A stretch of 64,000 bases of DNA from positions 248,001 through 312,000 of the forward strand of contig NZ_FSRJ01000003.1 in assembly GCF_900142065.1 (NCBI RefSeq), in the 5' to 3' direction. Under the pieces are notes generated by a model, which was not told the DNA's origin, did no database searches, and saw only the letters and a list, made by a program, of their open reading frames with translations. The translations under genes were made by a program, and so were the position numbers. Below, piece after piece: positions 34,520 through 43,181 of the stretch (position 1 is its first letter; every line of letters starts with the position of its first letter). Source of the DNA: Agromyces cerinus subsp. cerinus. GTDB lineage: Bacteria > Actinomycetota > Actinomycetes > Actinomycetales > Microbacteriaceae.

Positions 34520-35328
34520 CCACCGCAACGGATGCCGCGGGCCAGGCGCCCGCCGCCGGCCCCGCAGAGACCCGCACTCCGATCCTGCGCGCACGCCGAC
34601 TCGTCAAGACGTTCGGCCGGGTCGTCGGCCTCGACGGGGTGAGCCTCGAGCTGTACCCCGGCGAGGTGCTCGCGATCATCGGCGACAACGGCGCCGGCAA
34701 GTCGACGCTCATCAAGTGCCTCACGGGCGCCGAGATCCCCGACGAGGGCGAGATCTTCCTCGACGAGAAGCCGGTGCACTTCAAGCGGCCGCAGGACGCC
34801 CGGGCCGCGGGCATCGAGACGGTCTACCAGAATCTCGCCGTCTCGCCGGCGCTCGACGTGGCCGCGAACCTGTTCCTCGGGCGCGAGGAGCGCAAGCACG
34901 GCATCCTCGGCTCGGTGTTCCGCGTCGTCGACCAGAAGGGCATGCGCGAGAAGGCGCGCAACGAGTTGAAGGCGCTCGGCATCTCGACCCTGCAAGACGT
35001 CACGGTGCCGGTCGAGAACCTCTCGGGCGGGCAACGCCAGGCGGTCGCGGTGGCTCGAGCCGCCGCGTTCGGATCGAAGGTGGTCGTGCTCGACGAGCCG
35101 ACCGCAGCACTCGGCGTGCGGGAGTCGAACCAGGTGCTCGAGCTCATCAGGAACCTGCGAGACCGCGGGATTCCGGTCATCCTCATCTCGCACAACATGC
35201 CGCACGTGTTCGACGTGGCCGACCGCATCCACATCCAGCGACTCGGCAAGCGTGCGGCCACGATCACGCCCGAGTCGCACACGATGACCGACGCGGTGGC
35301 GATCATGACCGGTGCAGCACGCGAATGA
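34516..35328 (+). CDS. Sugar ABC transporter ATP-binding protein, single cassette (FrcA type)
   Basis: ABC ATPase of 270 residues. Walker A is GDNGAGKSTLIKCL (about 57), signature motif LSGGQRQAVAVARA (about 172) and Walker B KVVVLDEPTAALG (about 192), with the H-loop in ILISHNMPHV. Most ribose-type importers have a double-length ATPase (about 500 residues). A single cassette is the FrcA pattern and supports a fructose-type system. The ATG at 34516 overlaps the permease stop by four bases. It ends the operon; the next 207 bases before the TetR gene hold no gene that can be supported. Confidence 0.94.
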   Translation: MTTATDAAGQAPAAGPAETRTPILRARRLVKTFGRVVGLDGVSLELYPGEVLAIIGDNGAGKSTLIKCLTGAEIPDEGEIFLDEKPVHFKRPQDARAAGIETVYQNLAVSPALDVAANLFLGREERKHGILGSVFRVVDQKGMREKARNELKALGISTLQDVTVPVENLSGGQRQAVAVARAAAFGSKVVVLDEPTAALGVRESNQVLELIRNLRDRGIPVILISHNMPHVFDVADRIHIQRLGKRAATITPESHTMTDAVAIMTGAARE

Positions 35329-35535
35329 CGGTGACGAATGGTTCGGCTCGGCACGGTGCAGCGTTCAACTCGGCCCTCGCTCCGCTCATCGAGGAGCCGT
35401 CATCGGTCCTGACCTTCCTCAGGCCGCTCGCCTGATCACGCTGCCCAGTCGAGCGCGGGAGGTACGGAAGGGGCGGCGCAACCCGGGAGAATGGTCGAAG
35501 CGCCGAATCCCGCGCCCGCACCACACAGGAGCACC

Positions 35536-36219
35536 ATGAAACCCGGACCGAGGCGCAGCGTCAGCCAGGTCGACATCGTCGATGCGGCGTTCGAGATCCT
35601 CGAGCAGAAGGGCTTCGCCGCCGTCTCCGTGCGCGGCGTCGCCGCGGCGCTCGGCCTCACGCCCACGGCGATCTACACCTACTTCCCCTCGAAGAACGCC
35701 CTGCTGCGCGCGATGGTCGAGGAGCTGCTGTCGAGTCTCGACCTCGCCGCGGCCGCCGACACCGGCTCCGCCTGGCGCGAGCGCGTGCACGCGCTCGCCG
35801 CGGCCCTGCGCGCGCGCATCGCCGAGCACACGGGCGCCATGGTGCTCGTCACGAGCGGCCCCCTCGACGGCCGGCACGCACTGGGACTCAACGAGACCCT
35901 CATCGCCGGCTTCATGGCCGAGGGGATGTCGCAGGACGACGCCGCCCGTGCCGCCTACGCCGTGCGGGCCCACGTGCTCGGGGTCGCCGCCCTCGACGCC
36001 GCCGAGCGGGTCGACGACGCCGAGACCTCCGCCGACACGTCGACCGCCGGCGCATTGTGGTCGGATGCCGCGAGCCACCCGCTCACCGAGGCGACCGAGC
36101 ACCTCGTGTCGGGCGACGCGGAGCCCTCGGCCTTCGTGTGGGGACTCGACCGCCTGCTCGACGGCATCCTCGCGGGCACCGCGGCCGGGACGGCCGAAGG
36201 ACGCGCCGCCACCGCTTGA
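35536..36219 (+). CDS. TetR/AcrR family transcriptional regulator
   Basis: Repressor of 227 residues. The N-terminal helix-turn-helix is at about 10-55 (VSQVDIVDAAFEILEQKGFA, then LGLTPTAIYTYFPSKNALLR), and the C-terminal helical ligand-binding domain looks like the TetR_C group. The ATG at 35536 has AGGAG 4 bases upstream. The next gene (DUF389) starts 61 bases downstream with its own -10 box, so joint transcription is uncertain. No inverted repeat that could be its operator was seen in the short upstream region. Confidence 0.88.
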   Translation: MKPGPRRSVSQVDIVDAAFEILEQKGFAAVSVRGVAAALGLTPTAIYTYFPSKNALLRAMVEELLSSLDLAAAADTGSAWRERVHALAAALRARIAEHTGAMVLVTSGPLDGRHALGLNETLIAGFMAEGMSQDDAARAAYAVRAHVLGVAALDAAERVDDAETSADTSTAGALWSDAASHPLTEATEHLVSGDAEPSAFVWGLDRLLDGILAGTAAGTAEGRAATA

Positions 36220-36268
36220 GGCCCGGCGGCGCACAGCGCGCCGCACCCGCCACGGCATCCCGTCGCGC

Positions 36269-36274
36269 CAGACT
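36269..36274 (+). promoter_or_regulatory. -10-like box CAGACT for the DUF389 gene
   Basis: CAGACT is followed by 6 bases and a GTG start at 36281; same layout as the leaderless genes elsewhere in the window. Confidence 0.4.
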
Positions 36275-36280
36275 GGCACG

Positions 36281-37240
36281 GTGCTGCACCTGAGGATGAT
36301 CGTCCCGCCGTCGCTCCGCGCAGATGTCGATGGAGTGCTGCGCGCCGCCGACTCGCCCGTCTCGAACCTCATCGCGCTGCCCGGTGCCGGCATCGACCCC
36401 GCAGGCGATGTGCTCCTCTGCGATGTCGATCGCGACGCCGCGAGTGCGCTGCTCGCCCAGCTGCGCGACGTCGGCCTCGACCAGCAGGGCTCGATCGCGA
36501 TCGAGTCGGTCGACCTCGAACTCGGTCGCAAGCGCCGCCGCAGCGCCGCGGCGGTCTTCGGCAACGACGACGACGCGGTCGTGTGGGAGGAGGTCGAGGC
36601 GCGCACCGACGACGAGGTGCGACTGTCGGCGACGTTCCTCGTGTTCATGACCGTCGCGACGCTCATCGCCGCGGTGGGCGTCGTGACCGACCAGCCGATC
36701 CTCATCGTGGGCGCGATGGTGGTCGGGCCGGACTTCGGGCCGCTCGCCGCGATCGCGGTCGGCATCGTGCGGCGTCGCCCGCGCGTGGTCCTGCGATCGG
36801 GGGCGACGCTGCTGATCGGCTACACCGGCGCCATCGTCGTGACGATCGGGTTCGCGCTCCTGCAGCAGGCGATCGGCGTGTTCCCGCCGAATCCGCTCTC
36901 GGCGAGCCATCCGCTCACCGAGTTCATCTGGGAGCCCGGCCCGCTCAGCTACATCGTCGGCTTCCTCGCGGGCATCGCCGGGGTGCTCTCGCTGACGTCG
37001 GCGAAGTCCGGTGCGCTCATCGGCGTGCTCATCTCGGTCACGACGATCCCCGCTGCGGGCGCGATCGCGGTCGGCATCGCCGCGGGCGAGTGGGGGCCGG
37101 CCGGCAGCGCCGCGGTGCAGCTCATCGTGAACCTCGTCGCCATCGTCACAGGCGGCGTGCTCACGCTCTCGGTGCAGCTGATGGTGCAGCGCCGGGCGTA
37201 TCGGCGGCGGCAGGAGCGGCTGCTCACCTCGCGAGGCTGA
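36281..37240 (+). CDS. DUF389 domain membrane protein
   Basis: Protein of 319 residues of the DUF389 (TIGR00341-like) family. A small soluble N-terminal domain (about 1-105) begins LHLRMIVPPSLRADVDGVLR, and about six helices follow. The conserved membrane core contains PILIVGAMVVGPDFGPLAAI (about 140-159), which is the family hallmark, and LTSAKSGALIGVLISVTTIP. The biochemical function of the family is not established. The GTG at 36281 is used because the conserved N-terminal domain starts there. It converges on the DUF2804 gene with only 24 bases between stops. Confidence 0.85.
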   Translation: MLHLRMIVPPSLRADVDGVLRAADSPVSNLIALPGAGIDPAGDVLLCDVDRDAASALLAQLRDVGLDQQGSIAIESVDLELGRKRRRSAAAVFGNDDDAVVWEEVEARTDDEVRLSATFLVFMTVATLIAAVGVVTDQPILIVGAMVVGPDFGPLAAIAVGIVRRRPRVVLRSGATLLIGYTGAIVVTIGFALLQQAIGVFPPNPLSASHPLTEFIWEPGPLSYIVGFLAGIAGVLSLTSAKSGALIGVLISVTTIPAAGAIAVGIAAGEWGPAGSAAVQLIVNLVAIVTGGVLTLSVQLMVQRRAYRRRQERLLTSRG

Positions 37241-37264
37241 ACCCGGCGCGCCGAGCGGATGCCG

Positions 37265-38305
37265 CTACCAGCGGTTCTTCACGAACTCCGCCCAGCCCGT
37301 CAGGGCCTCGACGGGCACTGCGGTGCCCGAGTCATCCGTCACCGTGCCGCGATAGGTGCCGAAGCACTGGTGCGTCTCGGTGTGGATGACCCCGAGCGCG
37401 GTCTTCGCATACCGGTCGTGGAACGGCGTGAAGGTGAGCTCGACGCGGTCGCCGGTGATCGTCCACGGTCGCAGCCAGTCGCTCGGGTCGAAGCGCCAGT
37501 CGAGCTCGGCGCCGAGCTTGTGCAGTCGCCCGTCGACCGAGAGCGCGTTCTCGGTCGAGCCGGTGCCATCGGTCCAGAGGCCGCCGAGCTGCAGGCCAAG
37601 GCGTCGCCCGTGCTCGATGCCGGAGGCGGCGCCCCAGTGCCAGCGCATCGAGTACGGCCAACGGCCGCGACCGTGGTCGAGCACCGCCCAGCTCTCACCG
37701 GCGGGCAGCTCGTGCGTCACCCCGTCGATCGTGACCGTGCCGCGGGCGGGGCGCGCGACATCCTTCACCGTGTACTGGAACCTCGTGTCGCTCCACGGCA
37801 CGACGACACCGAGCGCCTCGTGACCGGCGGGTCGTTCGGCGACGATGTCGATCGCGACGCGCTTCGTCGTCGCGACGATGCGCGTGCCGGCGGTGTCGTC
37901 GGTGATCGTCGTCTCGATGCCGGGCACCCGTGCGGTCGCCGCGGGTGCCCCGGCGCCGACGCCGAGCGATCCGGGCAGGTCGACACCGCGTGAGAGCGGC
38001 GTGATCGCGCTCGCGTCGATGTCGGTCGAGGCCGCCCGATCGAACACCCACACCTGGTTCAGCGTCGCGTAGTCGAGCATCGCGACCGTCACGGCGACGA
38101 TGTGGTCGGGCGTCGTGATGCCCCAGTACTCCCAGCGCTTGTTGCGGCCGGTGCCGGTGCCTCCGGGACGGATGCCCGAGGTGTCGTGCAGCGGATGCCG
38201 CGTCCACCCCACGGCCGCCCGGTTCAGCCTGCCGTTCGGCAGGGTGAGCGAGACGGGTTCGCTGATCTCGCGCTCGTGCGTGAGCCTCGTTGCGGCGTCG
38301 TCCAC
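37265..38305 (-). CDS. DUF2804 domain protein
   Basis: Protein of 346 residues that matches the DUF2804 family over its length. Recognisable parts are RWEYWGITTPDHIVAVTVAM (about 65), DHGRGRWPYSMRWHWGAASG (about 225) and TFTPFHDRYAK (about 302). No catalytic function is known; the fold resembles lipocalin-like, hydroxyneurosporene-synthase-like proteins. The GTG at 38305 follows GAGGAGG by 4 bases. No signal peptide is present. It is divergent from the glp-like operon. Confidence 0.82.
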   Translation of the reverse strand: MDDAATRLTHEREISEPVSLTLPNGRLNRAAVGWTRHPLHDTSGIRPGGTGTGRNKRWEYWGITTPDHIVAVTVAMLDYATLNQVWVFDRAASTDIDASAITPLSRGVDLPGSLGVGAGAPAATARVPGIETTITDDTAGTRIVATTKRVAIDIVAERPAGHEALGVVVPWSDTRFQYTVKDVARPARGTVTIDGVTHELPAGESWAVLDHGRGRWPYSMRWHWGAASGIEHGRRLGLQLGGLWTDGTGSTENALSVDGRLHKLGAELDWRFDPSDWLRPWTITGDRVELTFTPFHDRYAKTALGVIHTETHQCFGTYRGTVTDDSGTAVPVEALTGWAEFVKNRW

Positions 38306-38365
38306 GGCACCTCCTCGTGCGTCGAGCGCCAGTGTACGGGTGCGCGGGCGGCGTCGAAGCGCGGT

Positions 38366-38394
38366 TTGACGCACGCCTCGGTGTCGGCTACGGT
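38366..38394 (+). promoter_or_regulatory. Promoter of the GlpP-containing operon
   Basis: TTGACG (38366-38371), a 17-base spacer and TACGGT (38389-38394). Transcription would start near 38401, leaving an untranslated leader of about 100 bases before the first GTG at 38503. Confidence 0.7.
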
Positions 38395-38415
38395 CGTGAC
38401 CAATAGGGTAAGAAT

Positions 38416-38453
38416 GGAGACCTCCTGTTGGAGGTTTTCGTCTGCCCTTTTTT
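38416..38453 (+). terminator. Terminator-like hairpin and T tract in the operon leader (probable GlpP target)
   Basis: ACCTCC (38420-38425) pairs with GGAGGT (38430-38435) across a TGTT loop. AGAC (38418-38421) and GTCT (38440-38443) can extend an alternative stem with a bulge. A TTTTTT run follows at 38448-38453. The hairpin lies inside the leader of an operon that itself encodes a GlpP-type antiterminator, so premature termination relieved by GlpP is the natural reading. Confidence 0.6.
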
Positions 38454-38465
38454 GGTTGGTGCACG

Positions 38466-38491
38466 TCTCTGACAGGGTTTCCCGACAGAGA
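38466..38491 (+). promoter_or_regulatory. Second leader hairpin overlapping the ribosome site
   Basis: TCTCTG (38466-38471) pairs with CAGAGA (38486-38491), and inner GGG/CCC close a TTT loop. The AGAGAGG ribosome site (38487-38493) is mostly inside the stem, so folding should lower translation of the first gene. Confidence 0.5.
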
Positions 38492-38502
38492 GGTCGGACA
38501 CC

Positions 38503-39957
38503 GTGCCACAACATCTTCTGCGAGGCGTCAGCGACGTCGTCTCGTTCATCGACTCGCGCTCGCGCATCGGAGGCCGCGCCGGCCTGATCTGGTGGCTCGC
38601 GCTCAGCGGACTGTTCCTCGACGCGTTCTCGAACTCGGCGCTCTCCGCCGGTCTCGGGCCGATGACGCGGGACATGGAACTCAGTGCCACGCAGGTCGCG
38701 ATCCTCACCTCGATGGCGTCGTGGGTCGCGATCGCCTTCAACCCGATCGGCGGATGGCTCGCCGACAAGTGGGGCCGCATTCCTCCGCTCCTCATCGCCA
38801 AGGTGCTCGCGCTCGCCGGCGCCATGCTCGCCGCGTTCGCCCCGAGCTTCGAGATGGTGCTCGCCGGCCGCTTCTTCGTCGGCGCCGCCTACGGCATCGA
38901 CTTCGCGATCGCGATGGCGCTGCTCGCGGAGTTCACCCCTGCCCGCTTCAAGGCCCGCCTGAACACCTGGCAGGGCATCTGGTACGTCGCCGTCTGCTCG
39001 AACCTCGTGCTCGCGATCATGTTCTACAACATGAACGTCGGCGACTCGATCTGGCGCTACTCGGTCGGCACCGCCGGCCTCGTGGCGCTCGTGCTCTTCG
39101 TGCTGCAGGCGGTCTTCATGGTCGAGAGCCCCACCTGGCTCGCCCGCAAGGAGAAGCTCACCCGCGCCGCCGCCTCGATGACGAAGATCTACGGCGCCAC
39201 GTTCACCGCAGCGCCGGTCGAGGACCGGATCCCCGTCACGAACCAGGCGACGAAGGGCTTCGCGAACGTCGCCCTGATCTTCCGCGGCATCTACCTGCCG
39301 CGAACGGTGCTCGCCGCGACGGTGCAGATGGCCCAGTCGATCCAGTACTTCGCGGTCGGCTGGTACCTGCCGATCATCAGCATCGCGCTGTTCGGCGAGG
39401 ACTTCGTGGTCGCGACGCTCGGCGCGCTCGTGTTCAACGTGTTCGGCATCGTCGGCGGGTTCATGTCGCCCGTCATCGGCAAGCGCTTCGGCCTGCGCCG
39501 GGCCTCGGCGATCGGGTTCGCCGCGGTGTTCGCGATGCTCGTGGTGCTCGGCTTCTTCTACGAGTCGATGCCGCTCTGGCTCGCCTTCGTGGTGCCGTCG
39601 CTGTTCATCCTGTTCCACTCGGGCGGCCCGGGCGCCAACGGCAAGAGCCTCTCGACGCTGTCGTTCCGCAGCGAACTCCGTGCGGGTGCGAACGGCATCA
39701 TCGGCGCCATCGGCAGCGCGGGCGCAGCGCTCGGACTGCTCGTCTTCCCGCTCCTCAAGGAGGGCATCGGCCTCGGCCCGACGTTCCTCATCCTCTCGAT
39801 CGTGCCGCTCGTCGCGTTCATCATCTGCTCGATCATCAAGTGGGACCCGACGCGCACCGCCATCAGCCCCGACGAGGAGCTGAACGCGCCGCAGTTCAAG
39901 AGCGATGCCGCGGCGCAGGCAGCTGCCGCCGAGGCATCCGTCCTGGCCGCCAAGTAA
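38503..39957 (+). CDS. MFS permease (sugar/polyol porter type) of the GlpP operon
   Basis: Membrane transporter of 484 residues with 12 predicted helices. Motif A is GGWLADKWGRIPP (about 85-97). The helix-4 and helix-5 region, GRFFVGAAYGIDFAIAMALL followed by EFTPARFKAR, resembles sugar-porter and metabolite:H+ symporter signatures. It is the first gene of a seven-gene operon and presumably imports the operon's substrate, a polyol or glyceryl compound; no GlpF-like channel is present. The GTG at 38503 is preceded by AGAGAGG, which is sequestered in a hairpin. The C-terminal tail is Ala-rich and cytoplasmic. Confidence 0.85.
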   Translation: MPQHLLRGVSDVVSFIDSRSRIGGRAGLIWWLALSGLFLDAFSNSALSAGLGPMTRDMELSATQVAILTSMASWVAIAFNPIGGWLADKWGRIPPLLIAKVLALAGAMLAAFAPSFEMVLAGRFFVGAAYGIDFAIAMALLAEFTPARFKARLNTWQGIWYVAVCSNLVLAIMFYNMNVGDSIWRYSVGTAGLVALVLFVLQAVFMVESPTWLARKEKLTRAAASMTKIYGATFTAAPVEDRIPVTNQATKGFANVALIFRGIYLPRTVLAATVQMAQSIQYFAVGWYLPIISIALFGEDFVVATLGALVFNVFGIVGGFMSPVIGKRFGLRRASAIGFAAVFAMLVVLGFFYESMPLWLAFVVPSLFILFHSGGPGANGKSLSTLSFRSELRAGANGIIGAIGSAGAALGLLVFPLLKEGIGLGPTFLILSIVPLVAFIICSIIKWDPTRTAISPDEELNAPQFKSDAAAQAAAAEASVLAAK

Positions 39958-39973
39958 CGGGGCGGAATCCGAC

Positions 39974-41494
39974 ATGACGACTCCCGCGATCCTGGCGATC
40001 GATGAAGGAACGACGGGCACGCGTGCGGCGTGGGTCACGGCCGACGGCGTCGTGCGCGCGCTCGAATACCGCCCGCTCCGTGTCAGCACTCCTGTCGCGG
40101 GCGTGGTCGAACAGGATGCGAACGCGATCCTCGACAAGACCATCGACGCCTGCCGCGCGGTCATCGCCCGTGCGGCAGGCGACGGGGTCGCCCTCGTCGG
40201 CCTCGCCATCGCCACCCAGCGCGCGACGACCGTGCTGTGGGACACGTCGACCGGTCGAGCCCTCGTGCCCGCCATGGTCTGGCAGGACAGCCGGTACGCC
40301 GACGAGCTCGCGGCCCTCGGCCCCGAGTGGAACGAACGGCTGATCCGCTCCGTCGGTCGCCCCACGGGGGTGCGCTCGCCCTACCTCTGGGCGGCGCACC
40401 ACCTGCGGGAGACCCCGGAGGTCGCCGCGGCGCACCGGGCGGGTCGTCTCGGCTTCGGCACGATCGAGACGTGGCTCCTCTGGAGCCTCTCCCGCGACCG
40501 CACCTACGCCGCGACCTCCACGAACGCGACCTCGGCGGGCGCCTACGTGCTCGCCCGCCACGAATACGAGCGGGAATGGATCGACGCGCTCGGGTTCCCG
40601 AGCGACCTCCTGCCCGAACTGCGGCAGGATGCCGACGACTTCGGCGTAACGGATGCCTCGGTGCTCGGCATCGAGGTGCCGATCCTCGCGGCGGCCGGCG
40701 ACCAGCACGCCGGCACCGTCGGTCTCGGCTGCCTCAGGAAGGGGCAGGCGATGTGCGTGCACGGCACGGGCAGCTTCGTCGACCTCGTCATCGGCGAAGC
40801 GGCACCGGCGAACCCGGGCCTCTACGACGGGGCGCTCACCCTCACGGCGTGGCGGCGGCACGGGGCATCCGTCTTCGCCATCGAGACGTTCACGGCGACG
40901 ACCGGCTCGGCCCTCGACTGGGTGTGCGACACCCTCGGCTGGTTCGAGTCGTCGAAGCGCATCAGCGAGCTCGCGGCCACGGTGCCGTCATCGAAGGGCG
41001 TGATGTTCGTGCCCGCGCTCACCGGCCTGCGGATGCCCGTCATGGAACCTCGGGCGAAGGCATCGCTCACGGGATTCTCGATGTCGACGACGCTGCCCGA
41101 GATCGCGTACGCCGTGCTCGAGGGCATCGCGCACTCGGTCGCCTCGAGCGCCGAGGCCGACGAGCAGGTCGCCGGCACGGCGATCACCGAGATCGTCGTC
41201 GGCGGCGGGATGTCGGCGAGCGATCCGCTCATCCAGATGCAGGCCGACCTCGTCGGCGTGCCGATGCGGCGCCTGCCCGCCTCGGAGGGCGCGAGCCTGC
41301 GCGGGGCGGCGTTCCTCGCCGGCGCCGACGGGCTGCTCTGGAACTCGCTCGAGGAGGCCGCCGCGTCGATGGGCGACGGCGACGTCTTCGAGCCGGTGAT
41401 CAGCGACGACGAGCGCGCCGAGCGCCGAGCGGCGTGGAACGAACGCATCGACAACGAACTCCGGCTCACCACGAGCCGTGCAACACGGAAGTAG
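39974..41494 (+). CDS. FGGY carbohydrate kinase, glycerol-kinase-like
   Basis: Kinase of 506 residues in the FGGY family and close to glycerol kinase. The N-terminal phosphate loop is AIDEGTTGTRAAWV (about 7-20), then GLAIATQRATTVLWD and MVWQDSRYADE. The second domain has AAGDQHAGTVGLGC (about 241) and CVHGTGSFVDL, then EIVVGGGMSASDPLIQMQAD. These match the GlpK pattern, but substitutions in the substrate region mean another polyol is possible. The ATG at 39974 lies 16 bases after the permease stop. Its product would be oxidised by the GlpD-like enzyme encoded next. Confidence 0.88.
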   Translation: MTTPAILAIDEGTTGTRAAWVTADGVVRALEYRPLRVSTPVAGVVEQDANAILDKTIDACRAVIARAAGDGVALVGLAIATQRATTVLWDTSTGRALVPAMVWQDSRYADELAALGPEWNERLIRSVGRPTGVRSPYLWAAHHLRETPEVAAAHRAGRLGFGTIETWLLWSLSRDRTYAATSTNATSAGAYVLARHEYEREWIDALGFPSDLLPELRQDADDFGVTDASVLGIEVPILAAAGDQHAGTVGLGCLRKGQAMCVHGTGSFVDLVIGEAAPANPGLYDGALTLTAWRRHGASVFAIETFTATTGSALDWVCDTLGWFESSKRISELAATVPSSKGVMFVPALTGLRMPVMEPRAKASLTGFSMSTTLPEIAYAVLEGIAHSVASSAEADEQVAGTAITEIVVGGGMSASDPLIQMQADLVGVPMRRLPASEGASLRGAAFLAGADGLLWNSLEEAAASMGDGDVFEPVISDDERAERRAAWNERIDNELRLTTSRATRK

Positions 41495-41507
41495 AGAGAA
41501 CCACACG

Positions 41508-43181
41508 ATGGTAGGACTGCCAGCCCGCAAGACCGACACCGCGCGCGAGCGCATGACCCGGGTGGAACCCCTGCAGCTCGGCCGAGCCGAGCAGGTGGCC
41601 GCCGTCGAGGGCGGTCGCTTCGACATGATCATCGTCGGCGGCGGCGTGACCGGGGCGTATGCCGCGATGGACGCCGCACTTCGCGGGTACCGCGTGGCGC
41701 TGCTCGAGAAGGACGACTTCGCGTCGGGCACCTCGTCGAAGTCGTCGAAGATGATCCACGGCGGGCTGCGGTACATCGAGCAGGGCAACCTGTCGCTCGT
41801 ACGCCACTCGCTGCTCGAACGGCAGCGGCTGCGGAAGAACGCCAGGCACCTCGTGCAGCGGCTGCCGTTCCTCTTCCCGGTGCTCTCGCACGACGGCGTC
41901 TTCGACCGTCGCCTCGCCGCGGGCTTCGAGAGCCTGCTCTGGACCTACGACCTGGCCGGCGGCTGGCGCGAGGGCGTGCTGCACCAGAAGCTCTCGAAGA
42001 ACGAGGTGCTCGCCCACTGCTCGACGTTCAAGGCCGAGAACCTCGACGGCGGCTTCATGTACTACGACGCCCGCGCCGACGACGCGCGCCTCACCCTCAC
42101 CCTCGCCCGCACCGCGGCCCACCACGGCGCCGTGATCCTGAACGGTGCGAAGGTGACGGAGGTCACTCGCAGCCGGGGCAAGGTCAGCGGCATCGTCGCC
42201 GAGGTCGACGGGCGCGAGATCGCCGCGCTGGCCCGCGTCGTCGTGATCGCGACGGGTGCGTGGCTCCGCGACTGGAACGGCGCGGGCGCCGATGCGGATG
42301 CCCCGAACATCCGCCCCGCGAAGGGCGTGCACATCGCCGTTCCGTGGACCAAGATCCGCAACGACTGCACGGTCACGATCCCGATCCCCGGGCGCAACCG
42401 CCGCGCGACGATCACGCGCTGGGGCGACACCGCCTACCTCGGCACGACCGACGAGGACTACACGGGCGACCTCGACGACGTGAACTGCACGCGCGAGGAG
42501 ATGGACTTCCTCATCTCGGGGGCGCGCACCGCGCTGAACACCGACCTCGAGGCCTCCGACGTCGTCGGCAGCATCGGCGGCTGCCGCCCGCTCGTGGCGC
42601 CGCCCGGCGGCAAGACCATCGACGTCAAGCGCAAGCACGAGATCCGCACCGACCGCGACGGCCTCGTCACGGTCGTCGGCGGCAAGCTCACGACCTCGCG
42701 CCACATGGCGCAGCAGACGATCGACGCCGCGCAGCAGGTGCTCGGCGAACGGCGTCGCTGCGTCACGAAGGACGCCTACCTGCTCGGGGCGGCCGGGTAC
42801 GACCCGGAGGCCGTCACCGCATCCGGCGGGCTGGCCGCCCACCTCGGAGAGCGCTACGGCAACGAGGCGCCGTTCATCACCGACATCCTCGGCAACGACC
42901 CGTCGCTCGCCAGGCCCATCGTCGAGGGGCTGCCCTACCTCGAGGCCGAGGTCGTCTACTCGGCCCGCCACGAGATGGCCCGCAGCGTCGACGACGTGCT
43001 GAGCCGCCGCACCCGCGCGCGCCTCATGGCCCGCGACGCCTCCGCCGCCGCCGCGCCGCGCGTGGGGCAGTTGCTGCAGGCCGAGCTCGGCCTCAGCGAC
43101 GCCGCGGTCACCGCTCAGGTGACCGCCTACCAGACCGCCACGGCGCACGAACGCGCCATCCTGATGGGAGAGTCCGAATGA
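41508..43181 (+). CDS. Glycerol-3-phosphate dehydrogenase/oxidase family flavoprotein (GlpD-like)
   Basis: FAD-dependent dehydrogenase of 557 residues. The N-terminal dinucleotide site is FDMIIVGGGVTGAYAAMDAA (about 38-57), and the GlpD signature follows in SKMIHGGLRYIEQGNLSLVR (about 80-99). The FAD-contacting VTVVGGKLTTSRHMA is near residue 385, and a helical C-terminal domain follows (about 420-557). The family oxidises sn-glycerol 3-phosphate to dihydroxyacetone phosphate with electrons going to quinone. The ATG at 41508 was chosen by family alignment. Its stop overlaps the next start (ATGA). Confidence 0.9.
   Translation: MVGLPARKTDTARERMTRVEPLQLGRAEQVAAVEGGRFDMIIVGGGVTGAYAAMDAALRGYRVALLEKDDFASGTSSKSSKMIHGGLRYIEQGNLSLVRHSLLERQRLRKNARHLVQRLPFLFPVLSHDGVFDRRLAAGFESLLWTYDLAGGWREGVLHQKLSKNEVLAHCSTFKAENLDGGFMYYDARADDARLTLTLARTAAHHGAVILNGAKVTEVTRSRGKVSGIVAEVDGREIAALARVVVIATGAWLRDWNGAGADADAPNIRPAKGVHIAVPWTKIRNDCTVTIPIPGRNRRATITRWGDTAYLGTTDEDYTGDLDDVNCTREEMDFLISGARTALNTDLEASDVVGSIGGCRPLVAPPGGKTIDVKRKHEIRTDRDGLVTVVGGKLTTSRHMAQQTIDAAQQVLGERRRCVTKDAYLLGAAGYDPEAVTASGGLAAHLGERYGNEAPFITDILGNDPSLARPIVEGLPYLEAEVVYSARHEMARSVDDVLSRRTRARLMARDASAAAAPRVGQLLQAELGLSDAAVTAQVTAYQTATAHERAILMGESE

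Noticed and set aside
35329..35535. A small gene between the ABC ATPase and TetR genes
   Set aside because: Short frames exist but none has a ribosome site or plausible composition.
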